The notes below the pieces were generated by a model, which did not search any database, had not been told where the DNA came from, and saw only the letters and a program-made list of their open reading frames with translations. A stretch of 63,190 nucleotides of DNA, from NCBI GenBank assembly GCA_019752635.1, contig JAIELX010000059.1, forward strand, positions 1-63,190. Reading direction: 5' to 3'. Numbering within the stretch: position 1 is the stretch's first letter; every line of letters starts with the position of its first letter. Made by a program: the position numbers and the translations under genes. Of the stretch, positions 1 through 8,530 are shown one piece after another. The stretch comes from Candidatus Obscuribacterales bacterium. GTDB lineage: Bacteria; Cyanobacteriota; Vampirovibrionia; Obscuribacterales; Obscuribacteraceae.

Positions 1-33
1 AAGCGACCACATCCACCTCTGGAATTGAATTTC

Positions 34-49
34 TGAAACATCTGTTTCA
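34..49. promoter_or_regulatory. Short perfect palindrome upstream of hemQ
   Basis: TGAAACA and TGTTTCA form 7-bp inverted arms around a 2-bp centre, about 170 bp before hemQ. The size fits a dimeric repressor operator, but no matching regulator is visible. The rest of positions 1-220 shows no convincing gene. Confidence 0.2.
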
Positions 50-220
50 ATCGCTACGCCTCTTAGTGAATACATACAGAGGCAAGGTCGCACCCCTTAA
101 TCAAGTGTTTAGCGTAAACCTCGGATTCGCCGAATTGCAAAAACTTGCTTAGCATCACGGGGCTGGCGCCGTCCTCGGGTTACCCTATGGGGGTGCTTGC
201 AGTTCTCAAGGAGCTAATCG

Positions 221-1081
221 ATGCGTCACCCCGATGTTCCGGAATCACTTGAAGGTTGGTGGATTCTTCACCGTATGTTCGAGTTTGACAGACTCGCTTG
301 GGATAAGTTGCCGCAAGAACAACGAACAGAAATTGCGCGCGAAGCGTTGGCTGCTTTCGATTCGTTGAAGCAGAGCCAAGATACCGATCTTGGATTGGCT
401 CAAATGGTGGGACACAAGGGCGATTTGATGCTGACTCACTACAGCAAGAACTATGACGGATTGGCATTTGCCCAGACGGTCGTTGACAAATTGCGCCTCT
501 CTGCATTCCTCAAAGGTAGTTCTTCTTACACTTCCGTACTTGAACTCGGACTGTACGAGGCAACCGGCAAAATTCACGCAACGTTGGCTGAGCGGAATCT
601 CAAGGCGAACTCGCCTGAATGGAACGCCGCCTTCGATGAATTGTTGCAAGAACAACAGAAGCATCCCCATTATGGCGGCAGGCTCTGGGCGCGGATTCCG
701 CAACGTCGTTATGTTTGCTTCTACCCGATGGACAAGAAGCGCGGCGAAAACGTTAACTGGTACATGCAGCCTTTCGAAGATCGCGCAAAAATGATGATGG
801 AGCACGGCAAGATCGGGCGCACATTCAGCGGTCTAGTTACGCAAGTAATTTCGGGTTCGATCGGCTTCGACAAGTATGAGTGGGGCGTTGATTTGTACTC
901 CGACGACCCGATGGTGTTCAAGAAGCTCATTTATGAAATGCGTTTCGACGAAGCCAGCGCGAAGTACGGAGATTTCGGCGACTTCTATTCCGGCGTCCAA
1001 TTCTCGGTGGATCAGTTGCCGACCTATCTTGAAGGCAAAGCATTGCCTGTCCTGAACGTATTGCAAACGGCAAACGCGTAG
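221..1081 (+). CDS. hemQ: Coproheme decarboxylase (HemQ/ChdC, chlorite dismutase family)
   Basis: This enzyme is predicted to convert Fe-coproporphyrin III to heme b with peroxide, the last step of the coproporphyrin-dependent heme pathway. The 286-residue length is slightly above the family norm of about 250. The C-terminal half holds the family signature: YPMDKKRGE around residues 168-176 (Tyr168 matches the catalytic tyrosine), then NWYMQPFE, then EHGKIGR with the likely proximal heme ligand His195, and YEMRFDEASAKYG near 239-251. The ATG is preceded by GGAG at good spacing. The gene stands alone and is convergent with the nucleotidyltransferase at 1223, with a strong hairpin between them. 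No other heme gene is in the window. The family assignment is firm; the choice of HemQ over chlorite dismutase rests on the YPMDKKR and EHG motifs. Confidence 0.93.
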   Translation: MRHPDVPESLEGWWILHRMFEFDRLAWDKLPQEQRTEIAREALAAFDSLKQSQDTDLGLAQMVGHKGDLMLTHYSKNYDGLAFAQTVVDKLRLSAFLKGSSSYTSVLELGLYEATGKIHATLAERNLKANSPEWNAAFDELLQEQQKHPHYGGRLWARIPQRRYVCFYPMDKKRGENVNWYMQPFEDRAKMMMEHGKIGRTFSGLVTQVISGSIGFDKYEWGVDLYSDDPMVFKKLIYEMRFDEASAKYGDFGDFYSGVQFSVDQLPTYLEGKALPVLNVLQTANA

Positions 1082-1094
1082 TACGGTCTACAGT

Positions 1095-1148
1095 CCTAAG
1101 CAAATCCGGCGGAGATCGCAATTGCAATCTCCGCCGGATTTGCTTAGG
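1095..1148. terminator. Perfect 22-bp hairpin between convergent genes
   Basis: Positions 1095-1116 and 1127-1148 are perfectly complementary 22-nt arms. The 10-nt loop itself contains GCAATTGC, which can extend the pairing. There is no long T tract on either side. Its position between the 3' ends of hemQ and the minus-strand nucleotidyltransferase suggests a bidirectional terminator. Confidence 0.6.
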
Positions 1149-1222
1149 AGCAGATTTACTCCTTCCGTTTTCGTTTCAGCACTTGATTGATTGTTGTGCG
1201 ATGGTCAAGGATGGCTATCGTC

Positions 1223-2431
1223 CTATCGCCTCTTCTTGCGAAAACCGTATTGCTTTAGTAGGCGCATCGGTCTCAGCAGGTGAAACAGTCCAAACAATGG
1301 CAACGCCAATGGTGACTGTTCCCAGTCGCGCAGCGTTGGGGTAGCGAACGCGTCTGCGTAGATGCGCATTGCTCGAAAACGACTATCTTCTAATGCGGAC
1401 AAATGAGCCAAACACTCCTTCGCTGTGAGATCCCGTTCCTCTATAAAGAGCTGCTGCCAGATAAATTCCGCCTGTTGTCTCACTGCGGGATCAACTTCTA
1501 TAGCCGAAACGACTGAATCTGGCAGTCTGGTGCCAGGGCACCGCCGAACGAGTTCCAATGCAAAAAGTACAAATCTGCGATACTCGTATCTAGTTGCGAA
1601 CTGAAGCAATGCTTCAAAATCAAATTCTCGCGATTCAGCGAGCGCAACCAGATCTGCTATCCAACGAAGATGTGTCCAACCGTGCTTCGCTGCATGTCGT
1701 GCTAGGTACAAAAAATTCATCGATGGTTCAAAAACCGGAATCTGGTTTCCGCGATAGTCAAAAAACGATCGGTGGTTCCAGGTTTCAGCGATCGGAATTG
1801 AACACACCGAGTTTTTCATAAGGCGCCAATGCAGGTCGATTGAGATCAGCTTTCTGCTGTGCCGTACAGTCACTGCCCATCCAAGCGCGCGCACTTCTGC
1901 TCTGTGCAGAGTTTCCCATGTTGCCTTTTCCTTGGTTTCGATTACTGTTGGTTCGTACTGTTCTCCCTTGAGTAAATCCAGCATCGGAGCAAAATGCTCA
2001 ACTGGTACCAGTATGTCGAGATCGCCGTGATGTCTCAACCAACTTTCGTTGTAAACACTGGCTGCCAGAGCGGCGCCTTTCATATGAATGAGCGGTATCT
2101 GCGCTTGATTAGCGATCTTCGTGATACTTACGATTTCTGTGAGCAGTCTTTCGTTGATTTTTGCCGTGAAAGAGCTTGCCTTTTCTATCTTCGAGAGAAA
2201 CTCTTCGGGAATTGTTCTGTTGCGCTGGCGCAAGGTCCAATAGAGCATTTCCAACAGTCGGTGCTTTTGTGCGATCCGCAAGAGAGCGGTCCAGTCTATC
2301 GGCTCACTCAGCAGGCGTTCGAGTTCTGCCGGAAACTCTGCGCAGTTGCCACCGCGTGCGGCGAACAGCAGCAATTGGTACTCTGGTCTCAACTTCGCCT
2401 TCCGGCCGTTGTCAAGCAAAACTCCGATCAT
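1223..2431 (-). CDS. Family-5 nucleotidyltransferase-like protein (distal copy)
   Basis: This 402-residue protein looks like the uncharacterised nucleotidyltransferase family (NTP_transf_5, PF14907). Near residue 117 is IPLIHMKGAALA, followed by HHGDLDILVP near 136-145, which carries the two Asp of the nucleotidyltransferase metal site (D-L-D). A helical C-terminal half follows, with LHWRLM and ARHAAKHGWTHLRWIADLVAL, typical of this family. Members of the family occur in lasso-peptide and exopolysaccharide clusters; their substrate is mostly unknown. It is the last gene of the operon begun by the PqqD-like gene at 10095, 114 bp after a paralogue. The paired Asp residues suggest it is the active copy. 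Confidence 0.72.
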   Translation of the reverse strand: MIGVLLDNGRKAKLRPEYQLLLFAARGGNCAEFPAELERLLSEPIDWTALLRIAQKHRLLEMLYWTLRQRNRTIPEEFLSKIEKASSFTAKINERLLTEIVSITKIANQAQIPLIHMKGAALAASVYNESWLRHHGDLDILVPVEHFAPMLDLLKGEQYEPTVIETKEKATWETLHRAEVRALGWAVTVRHSRKLISIDLHWRLMKNSVCSIPIAETWNHRSFFDYRGNQIPVFEPSMNFLYLARHAAKHGWTHLRWIADLVALAESREFDFEALLQFATRYEYRRFVLFALELVRRCPGTRLPDSVVSAIEVDPAVRQQAEFIWQQLFIEERDLTAKECLAHLSALEDSRFRAMRIYADAFATPTLRDWEQSPLALPLFGLFHLLRPMRLLKQYGFRKKRR

Positions 2432-2545
2432 GGTCCGATTGTTTCACCGGGTTGTAGATGATTGGCCGAAATCGACCGCACGCAAGTGCTTATGATGGCA
2501 TGATAGCACAGGGATTTGAGCCATATTCGGATTATGTGGTCCCCC

Positions 2546-3595
2546 TCAGACCAAGAACGTGAATTTCAGTTTGGCAGAGATTTGCCTGGTGAGGTCCGTG
2601 AGAAACCGCGAAATCGAAGGACGCCTTGATTTAGTGCGAACACCACGGCAATAGGCTAAGAGCCTGCCGGACGATCCGCCGATTGCTGAGTTCTCGCTCC
2701 ACAGCCGATCGCACCATTCAATCAGTGTCAAACTGCTACTTTCAAGCTGGTGCAAAACTTGCTCGGGTATTTCTGCCTTAAATGAACCGGCCAGATAAGT
2801 TAGCGTTGTTCGAAGCTGATAGGAGACCCTTCTTTGCTTAGCGGTATCAAGAATGTAATCCCAGTCAATCTCAGGCGCAGTGTTGATTACTTGCAGAGCA
2901 TCCAGTACCCAATGACTACTCGTGCTGCAACTTCGAAATCCCTGAACACAGATTTGAAACAAGGTTGAACTATGATCCAGCGCTTTCGTTTCAGTTCCCT
3001 GAACGGCAAGTGGAATTGCTCTGCACCACATTTGGTGATCAGCGTTTGCGACCGGATCTTCGGACATCAAAAACCAATGCAGGTTAATACGGTAGCCGGA
3101 AGCGTCCACCAGGATAACTCCGCAGAAGAGATGAGGATCATTACTTTTGGTTTGAACCACAAATCCTAGAGAATCCAGTTTGGCAAGAGCCTTGTTGCGA
3201 TCCGCATACGGAACCAGGATATCAATATGAAACAGGTAGAGTGAGCCAACGTGTTTGTAATAAGAGAGCTCTAGCGGAATCCCGTTCAAAGCCATTGTCT
3301 CTATCTTCGCTGCATTGAGTTCCGCAAGAATCTCTGCAGCACGTTTGAACAGTAAAACGTTCGTGTACCAGTTCTTTTTGTACGCGCCGCGCATTAGCGG
3401 TAGCAATTCATCCTCAATCTTTTTGTCTACGAGGGATCGATAAAGTTGGGGGACAAGGCGATAGAACTCGTGGTGATTACAATGGCTATCAAACTCTGCG
3501 CGAATCTTCGACCATGCTGCAATAGTCTCCTCGCGAGGAAGGGCTATGGCTCGAACCATTAGCTCTGTGCTCGACGGATGGCGTTGGTCTTTCAC
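2546..3595 (-). CDS. Family-5 nucleotidyltransferase-like protein, degenerate active site
   Basis: A 349-residue paralogue of the gene at 1223-2431. It keeps the fold landmarks (LNGIPLELSYY near residue 105, an LVP strand near 127, NLHWFLM near 172) but reads FHIDILVP where the family has two Asp around one residue. The first metal-binding Asp is replaced by His, so it may be inactive or act as a partner of the other copy. A basic C-terminal tail (TKSRRPSISR) follows. It lies 59 bp after the SGNH gene on the same strand. Confidence 0.65.
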   Translation of the reverse strand: MKDQRHPSSTELMVRAIALPREETIAAWSKIRAEFDSHCNHHEFYRLVPQLYRSLVDKKIEDELLPLMRGAYKKNWYTNVLLFKRAAEILAELNAAKIETMALNGIPLELSYYKHVGSLYLFHIDILVPYADRNKALAKLDSLGFVVQTKSNDPHLFCGVILVDASGYRINLHWFLMSEDPVANADHQMWCRAIPLAVQGTETKALDHSSTLFQICVQGFRSCSTSSHWVLDALQVINTAPEIDWDYILDTAKQRRVSYQLRTTLTYLAGSFKAEIPEQVLHQLESSSLTLIEWCDRLWSENSAIGGSSGRLLAYCRGVRTKSRRPSISRFLTDLTRQISAKLKFTFLV

Positions 3596-3654
3596 CGGGT
3601 TCTTAATCTCGCAGCATTGATATCGTTATTGGGCAACATGATTATAGAACCTGC

Positions 3655-4743
3655 TTAAATTTGACGCACAAGAAACCCGACTAGTCTTAGAGACTTACTG
3701 CTCGGAGCGTCATTCATCCAGCTGTAGCCGGAGCTGTCGAATTCCTTGTTGGTTGCGACGAGTTGCAACTCTTGCGCGGGCTCTATTGGCGAATCGAAAA
3801 TGACAGTCTGAACGCGGTCGGCATTGCACCAGGGGTCCCAGATCAAATAGTCCCTGGAGATACCATTGCTTACGACACTGATAACTCCGGACTCCTTTCC
3901 CACAATAGCCATTATTCCGACGACTTCGCCGTCCATCGCCGTGAAAGTCACCGGATTTTGTTCAGCAACGGTCTTGTACGTGTAGAAAAAACGAAAGCTG
4001 CCGTTGCCGGACGATTTGCCCTGCAAGAACATCTCGTCGGTGCACTCTACGATTTTTGTGCTTTCATAACTGCGCAGAAACAGTCGCTCAACGGGACGAG
4101 TTGTGCCACTGGAACCAGCTGCAAATATAGATTGAAGGGCTGTCGCTAAGTAATCGGTGAGTATCGCCGCGCCATCAGGGTGCGTATGTACAACGTCTCG
4201 AAAAAGCGAGTCATGAGTCAGACTTCCCTTAAGGATCTGCTGTTCTACCATCATTCCAATATTGAGAGAGGGGATTTGATAGTGTTCCGCCACCATTTCG
4301 TGTATGCGAATAACTTCATCCATTTCCAGTAGATGCCGATCACCACGATACATGTGCAAGAAACAAATCTGAGTGCCCCGTGAGAGCAGTTTTCGGACGA
4401 TCCCTTCTATCGCGGGACCGATTTCAGGTAGCGGTGTGCAGACAACATCAATTACCGAGAGGTCGATAAAGCAGAGGATTGGCGAATGCGCCAATACAAG
4501 TCTGTCCATGACAAATACGCTGCACATCGAGCCGTTTGCGCCGAGTCCGGCATTGACAGCCCGATGTTCGTTAGCGGATGCCCTGCAAATCCAGGCATGG
4601 AGTGCCGGTCTATATCCGTCCTTCTGTGCTAGCGTGCTGGCACCGAGATAGGCGATTGCGCTGCTTGCGGTTGTCAGCGCGGACCATGCTGAGCCCAGTC
4701 CCGTTCTGGGGCAAATCCAATTGGTATCATTACTCATTGGCAT
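3655..4743 (-). CDS. SGNH/GDSL-type hydrolase with C-terminal extra domain
   Basis: The N-terminal 200 residues show SGNH blocks in order: LGAST with nucleophile Ser36 (block I), GLGANGS at 67-72 (block III), and RDVVHTHPDG at 182-191 with Asp183 and His186 or His188 (block V). Residues from about 210 to 362 form a second, probably beta-rich domain I do not recognise. No signal peptide is seen, so it probably acts in the cytoplasm. SGNH enzymes in sugar clusters commonly add or remove acetyl groups from glycans or peptides. Its start overlaps the end of the GT4 gene by 10 bp, implying translational coupling. Confidence 0.68.
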   Translation of the reverse strand: MPMSNDTNWICPRTGLGSAWSALTTASSAIAYLGASTLAQKDGYRPALHAWICRASANEHRAVNAGLGANGSMCSVFVMDRLVLAHSPILCFIDLSVIDVVCTPLPEIGPAIEGIVRKLLSRGTQICFLHMYRGDRHLLEMDEVIRIHEMVAEHYQIPSLNIGMMVEQQILKGSLTHDSLFRDVVHTHPDGAAILTDYLATALQSIFAAGSSGTTRPVERLFLRSYESTKIVECTDEMFLQGKSSGNGSFRFFYTYKTVAEQNPVTFTAMDGEVVGIMAIVGKESGVISVVSNGISRDYLIWDPWCNADRVQTVIFDSPIEPAQELQLVATNKEFDSSGYSWMNDAPSSKSLRLVGFLVRQI

Positions 4744-6167
4744 TGTCGATTACTGCGTTTTTGCCAAGCTTCTAGTTGCTTCGAATCGATGCCCAGTTGC
4801 TTCGCAGCCATAAATTCTGCCGCCGCCAGCGCAGGTCGGCCTTGAGTCTCAAGGATTATTCCGCTCCAAAATCGCAGGTGCGGGTCTTGAGGAAATGCAG
4901 CACGATAGTGAAGTACTCCTCCTCCATCCGGTGCCCACATGGTTCTATCGACGGCCGCTATCAGGCGGTCTGCTTCTTCTCGTTGAATGATGTCGGTGCC
5001 AACTGCGAAACTCGTCTGGAATTCAGGGTGCGATGTGCCAAGCGATCGTATGAATAGCTCCGCACCGGAGGTGGCTCCGCCTGCTGGCGGGCACCTTCGT
5101 TTCGGTTGTGAAAGAGCTTCTTGGTAGAGCCTGGCAAATGAATCAGCAGATCTGTTAGCGCCTAACTGATTGCGAGCGAAATCTCGTGCGTTACTTCCCA
5201 GTGCTTCACGCTGGTCAGGATTGTGAAAGAGGTATTCGAGCGCTCGCTGGTACTCGTCGTTCGAATTTACAATCATGCCGGTTTTGTTGTGTTCCACAAT
5301 GTCGACTAGTCCCCCAACGGGAAAAATGACCGACGGCACACCAGCATAAAGAGCTTCTTGAAGGACGATATCGGTTGACGCGTAAGTGTTCCGTGCAAGC
5401 GGGTAGGCGAACAGGTCGAACCCTCTGAGGGCGCTTCCGACATCTTCCGAGTAACCATGAAATTCGAAATCGTCAACGATACCGAGATTGGTGGCGCGTG
5501 TGCGAAGATCGGCAAATCCATTGCCGCTTCCGAAAATCGGGAATATGCGGCCTGGAATGTTCACGCCGGCCGCCAGTTCGATGAATCCGGGATGCATCTT
5601 GATCGGATCGACCGTCCCGATGTATCCCATACGGAACGGGTCCTTGTCCTGTCGTGGTTTGCGTGGCGAGTCGTCGAAGAAACTACTAAGGCGATTGAAC
5701 TCCGCCGCAGTAAATACAACCGCACTGTCGGCCGCTAAACTGTTGGATCGCGCCGCGCGACATGATACAACGAGCATATCCGCCAGCTCTTTCAACTCCT
5801 GAGTGATAGTGTGCGGCGCTGTTGTTCCAGAGACGACCACCCACACAATTACTCTTGTGCGTTCTGATTCAGGACTGTGAATTGTGTTGCATCTCAAAAA
5901 TTTATAGATCTCAGGTGTGTTCCAGAAGTGGACGTGTACGATGTCCGTATTGCTAATCTCTTCCTCGATCACTGCCTGACTTTCGCCGCTGATGAGTCTC
6001 ACTTTTGAGGGGGACAAAAGCGGGATGGCCGCTTTCTCTGCCGGCAGAAGCGAAATGACCGTACTCACAACATCATCAGGTAGAGCCCGGGCAAGACCGA
6101 TAAGAGAACGAGAAGCCCCTCCCCGGCTCAATCGTTCAATGACGTGAGCAACACGTGTCACTGGCAT
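4734..6167 (-). CDS. GT4-family glycosyltransferase
   Basis: Starting at the ATG at 6167 gives 477 residues; longer readings run into the upstream gene. The N-terminus has the GT-B acceptor-side motif RLSRGGASRSLIGLARAL. The C-terminal half has the donor-site pattern of family 4: GYIGTVDPIKM, FGSGNG, FHGYSEDV, then FDLFAYPLARNTYASTD and QEALYAGVPSV before VEHNKTGMIV. A short TPR-like tail (about the last 75 residues) follows. It should transfer a sugar from a nucleotide-sugar donor; the acceptor is unknown. It overlaps the neighbours on both sides by 10 bp, so it sits in one translationally coupled unit with the GT2 before it and the SGNH gene after it. Confidence 0.82.
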   Translation of the reverse strand: MPVTRVAHVIERLSRGGASRSLIGLARALPDDVVSTVISLLPAEKAAIPLLSPSKVRLISGESQAVIEEEISNTDIVHVHFWNTPEIYKFLRCNTIHSPESERTRVIVWVVVSGTTAPHTITQELKELADMLVVSCRAARSNSLAADSAVVFTAAEFNRLSSFFDDSPRKPRQDKDPFRMGYIGTVDPIKMHPGFIELAAGVNIPGRIFPIFGSGNGFADLRTRATNLGIVDDFEFHGYSEDVGSALRGFDLFAYPLARNTYASTDIVLQEALYAGVPSVIFPVGGLVDIVEHNKTGMIVNSNDEYQRALEYLFHNPDQREALGSNARDFARNQLGANRSADSFARLYQEALSQPKRRCPPAGGATSGAELFIRSLGTSHPEFQTSFAVGTDIIQREEADRLIAAVDRTMWAPDGGGVLHYRAAFPQDPHLRFWSGIILETQGRPALAAAEFMAAKQLGIDSKQLEAWQKRSNRQCQ

Positions 6168-6838
6168 GAGTCGCTTTGCCTGCGTCGACGCTGAATTGCC
6201 GCAGCAATGATCTTCGCGTAGTCTTGCCGGGAGCTTTGCTTCACAACGCCTTGATTCTCTGCGTGAATACGCCGTTTTGCGACCACGGTATCCAGCATTA
6301 GTTCTTTGACGTTGTGTTCTTTTGCCCTTGCCCACCAATCTATGAATTCGCCTAGGCACCACTCGGTGCTGAATTCTCCAACCGTGGAGAATAGCTCTCG
6401 ACGGGCAAGCATGGTTATCGGCGAAAGTCCCGGAATCGGTTTTCCCTCTGCTGCATCTGTACCGTCAACAAACTCAACGACATGCCCGAACACGGCATCG
6501 AGCTGCGCATCCTTCATCGCATCCACTTGCAGTGCGAGTTTGGATTGCACCCACAAATCGTCAGCGTCTAAGAATGCGATCAAAGGACATGTTGCCTGTT
6601 TGATACCAAAATTGCGAGCAGCAGCGGCACCGCTATTCGGTTGGCTGAGCAACACTGTCGCAACGTCGGACAGGTTGTTAACTAACTCCGCCGTACCATC
6701 AGTTGAGCCATCGTCGACGACAATGATCTCGTGCGGCGCATAGGATTGATTTGCAACACTCAGCAGTGCTTGTTCTATGTGCTTTTCCGCATTGTGTGCT
6801 GGAATAATCACTGAAATTTTGTGCGACTGTAGAGCCAT
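6158..6838 (-). CDS. GT2-family glycosyltransferase
   Basis: The ATG at 6838 is chosen because an excellent AGGAGGT lies just before it, overlapping the stop of the upstream gene; this gives 226 residues. The N-terminus is classic GT-A/GT2: ISVIIPAHNAEKHIEQAL, VVDDGSTDGTAEL, AAARNFGI and AFLDADDLW with the metal-binding DxD. The C-terminus has KRRIHAENQG, also seen in the GT2 gene at 7791-8522, so the two are probably paralogues acting on related acceptors. No membrane segment is seen. Donor and acceptor cannot be read from sequence. Confidence 0.85.
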   Translation of the reverse strand: MALQSHKISVIIPAHNAEKHIEQALLSVANQSYAPHEIIVVDDGSTDGTAELVNNLSDVATVLLSQPNSGAAAARNFGIKQATCPLIAFLDADDLWVQSKLALQVDAMKDAQLDAVFGHVVEFVDGTDAAEGKPIPGLSPITMLARRELFSTVGEFSTEWCLGEFIDWWARAKEHNVKELMLDTVVAKRRIHAENQGVVKQSSRQDYAKIIAAAIQRRRRQSDSCQ

Positions 6839-6851
6839 GAATCGATACCTC

Positions 6852-7778
6852 CTACCAGTATGCACCACTATCAGGCAGTTTATCTTCGTCGGTTTCATCC
6901 GGTTGAAACTGATCCGGAACCTCGGTCCATGCGGCTGTTATGTATTTTTCGCTCCAATTCTTTCGACCAAGCCAGCGCTTTCCTGCTACGCCGAAAACCA
7001 CTTGCAGCACTCCACCCATCGATATGCCGACTTTACCCATGGACTTAACTTTTCCTGCCAGTGGAATTCCCAGTCCACCGGCTCCTATCAGCGCAACGTC
7101 GAAGTCCAATCGTTCTAGCGATTCACTTAGTGAATCGAACAGCGCTATTGAACTATTAAACTGCTGCCAGGTTCTCCGGTCAAACCCGTATGGGACTGTC
7201 AAACTCTGTACCGATTTTGGATAGAACCATTCTTTGCCCGTCTTTTTCCACACGGCTTCGAATGTATCTTTTGCGGCACGCTGTTGGAGTAACTCGGCAA
7301 AACAGTTGATCAGCAATAAATTCTTGTTGCGCAGTGCCGGAAGAAAACAGTTCTCATCGTTAGCCGGTATGGAGCGATCGGGCTCTTGATCGCGGAATTT
7401 CACTAGCGGTTGTGTAAGTTCCAGCCGCGGGAACAAGCTTGCCTCAATCGGGTGACCAAACGCGCCGATACAGTCTAAACGCTTCAGCCAATTCAGATAG
7501 AAGTCGTGAAATTCCAACAAGAAGCTACTTTCTGCAGGGAAGATACCTGATTGTCTTAAGGCGTGAAATCGGAGATTCGCAAGAAAGGCAGCCTTTTGCA
7601 GCGGAGTCGGCGTGTCGCTCAGAAACAAGGGGTAGTATAACCACTGTTTTTCAGATACGCCGAGTTTTCCGGTGGCGTAGGGGCGTGAATTCTCTACGGA
7701 ATCACGAACGCCACGCACAAACATCTCTCGGCTTATGTACACGCTTCTCTCCGCCTCAGTTGAACGGCTTTCTTCCAT
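6852..7778 (-). CDS. Putative GT-D-fold glycosyltransferase
   Basis: A 308-residue protein whose C-terminal third carries the GT-D-type pattern: DFDVALIGAGGLGIPLAG, then GKVGISMGGVLQVVFG and GKRW, ending in SGAYW. From memory this matches proteins annotated as GT-D-fold domain glycosyltransferases in polysaccharide clusters. The N-terminal half has an aromatic-rich segment (EKQWLYYPLFLSD) and no signal peptide. It lies between the two GT2 genes with 12-13 bp gaps, so it is surely cotranscribed. The ATG at 7778 has GGAGA almost touching it, so a slightly later start is possible. Confidence 0.62.
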   Translation of the reverse strand: MEESRSTEAERSVYISREMFVRGVRDSVENSRPYATGKLGVSEKQWLYYPLFLSDTPTPLQKAAFLANLRFHALRQSGIFPAESSFLLEFHDFYLNWLKRLDCIGAFGHPIEASLFPRLELTQPLVKFRDQEPDRSIPANDENCFLPALRNKNLLLINCFAELLQQRAAKDTFEAVWKKTGKEWFYPKSVQSLTVPYGFDRRTWQQFNSSIALFDSLSESLERLDFDVALIGAGGLGIPLAGKVKSMGKVGISMGGVLQVVFGVAGKRWLGRKNWSEKYITAAWTEVPDQFQPDETDEDKLPDSGAYW

Positions 7779-7790
7779 TCTCCGCGAACG

Positions 7791-8522
7791 CTAAGTCTCA
7801 CTAGTTTGTTCATTGGTAGACTTAGCCTCGCAGGCGCGTTGCCGAAGAATTGAACGTCGCAGGGAAACAAGAATTTCCTTATCGTACGCGCCGCCTTCTG
7901 TGTTAGTGTAGGACAAGTTCTTTGCGTGAATGCGTTTTTCAATTACAACCGAATTGATGACTCCGATTCCGTCGTTCAAATCTTTCAGCCGCGCAAACCA
8001 GTCAATGTCACTTGCGATGGTCATGGTACTGTCGAACTTCCCGATTTTGTCGAAAACTTCTCGCCGAGCAAGAAGCGCGCCGGGCATATATGCAATCCGG
8101 GGGCCCGACTCCAGGTCCTTTCTGCATGAAGGCGGAAGAGGCTCGTCACCGTCGTGGAAAAACTGCACATGGCCAACTACGCAGGTGCACTCAGGATGCT
8201 CTTGGAGGTAGGTAAATTGCACTGCCAACTTATCGGGAACCCAACGGTCGTCACTGTCGAGAAAGGCAATGAACTTTCCTTTAGCGAGGTCGATTCCTTC
8301 GTTCCAGGCGTTTGCGAATCCGACGCTATTCTGTTGGTAGCAACGAAGACTGGGATACTTTTGGGCAATCTCCAGCGTTCTGTCCGATGATTGGGCATCA
8401 ATCAGGACTATTTCATAGTGTTGATAGGTCTGCAATGCAGCACTTTCTAGTGCTTGCTCCAAGTACCGAGCTGCATTTTTCGTCGCCATGATGATACTGA
8501 TCAATTCATTCGTCTCGTGCAT
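7791..8522 (-). CDS. GT2-family glycosyltransferase
   Basis: This 243-residue GT2 enzyme shows SIIMATKNAARYLEQAL, VLIDAQSSDRTLEIA, FANAWNEGI and FIAFLDSDDRW (DxD-like metal site), then EVFDKIGKFD and a C-terminal EKRIHAKNLS. The tail resembles that of the GT2 at 6158-6838, which suggests duplication. It starts 8 bp after the HPr-kinase-like gene, with only a weak AGAG upstream, so translation probably depends on the upstream gene. Confidence 0.85.
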   Translation of the reverse strand: MHETNELISIIMATKNAARYLEQALESAALQTYQHYEIVLIDAQSSDRTLEIAQKYPSLRCYQQNSVGFANAWNEGIDLAKGKFIAFLDSDDRWVPDKLAVQFTYLQEHPECTCVVGHVQFFHDGDEPLPPSCRKDLESGPRIAYMPGALLARREVFDKIGKFDSTMTIASDIDWFARLKDLNDGIGVINSVVIEKRIHAKNLSYTNTEGGAYDKEILVSLRRSILRQRACEAKSTNEQTSET

Positions 8523-8530
8523 ACTAATCT

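Noticed and set aside
6168..6362. N-terminal extension of the GT4 gene
   Set aside because: These 65 codons overlap the C-terminus of the preceding GT2 gene and are Arg-rich with no GT features; the ATG at 6167 fits the 10-bp coupling pattern.
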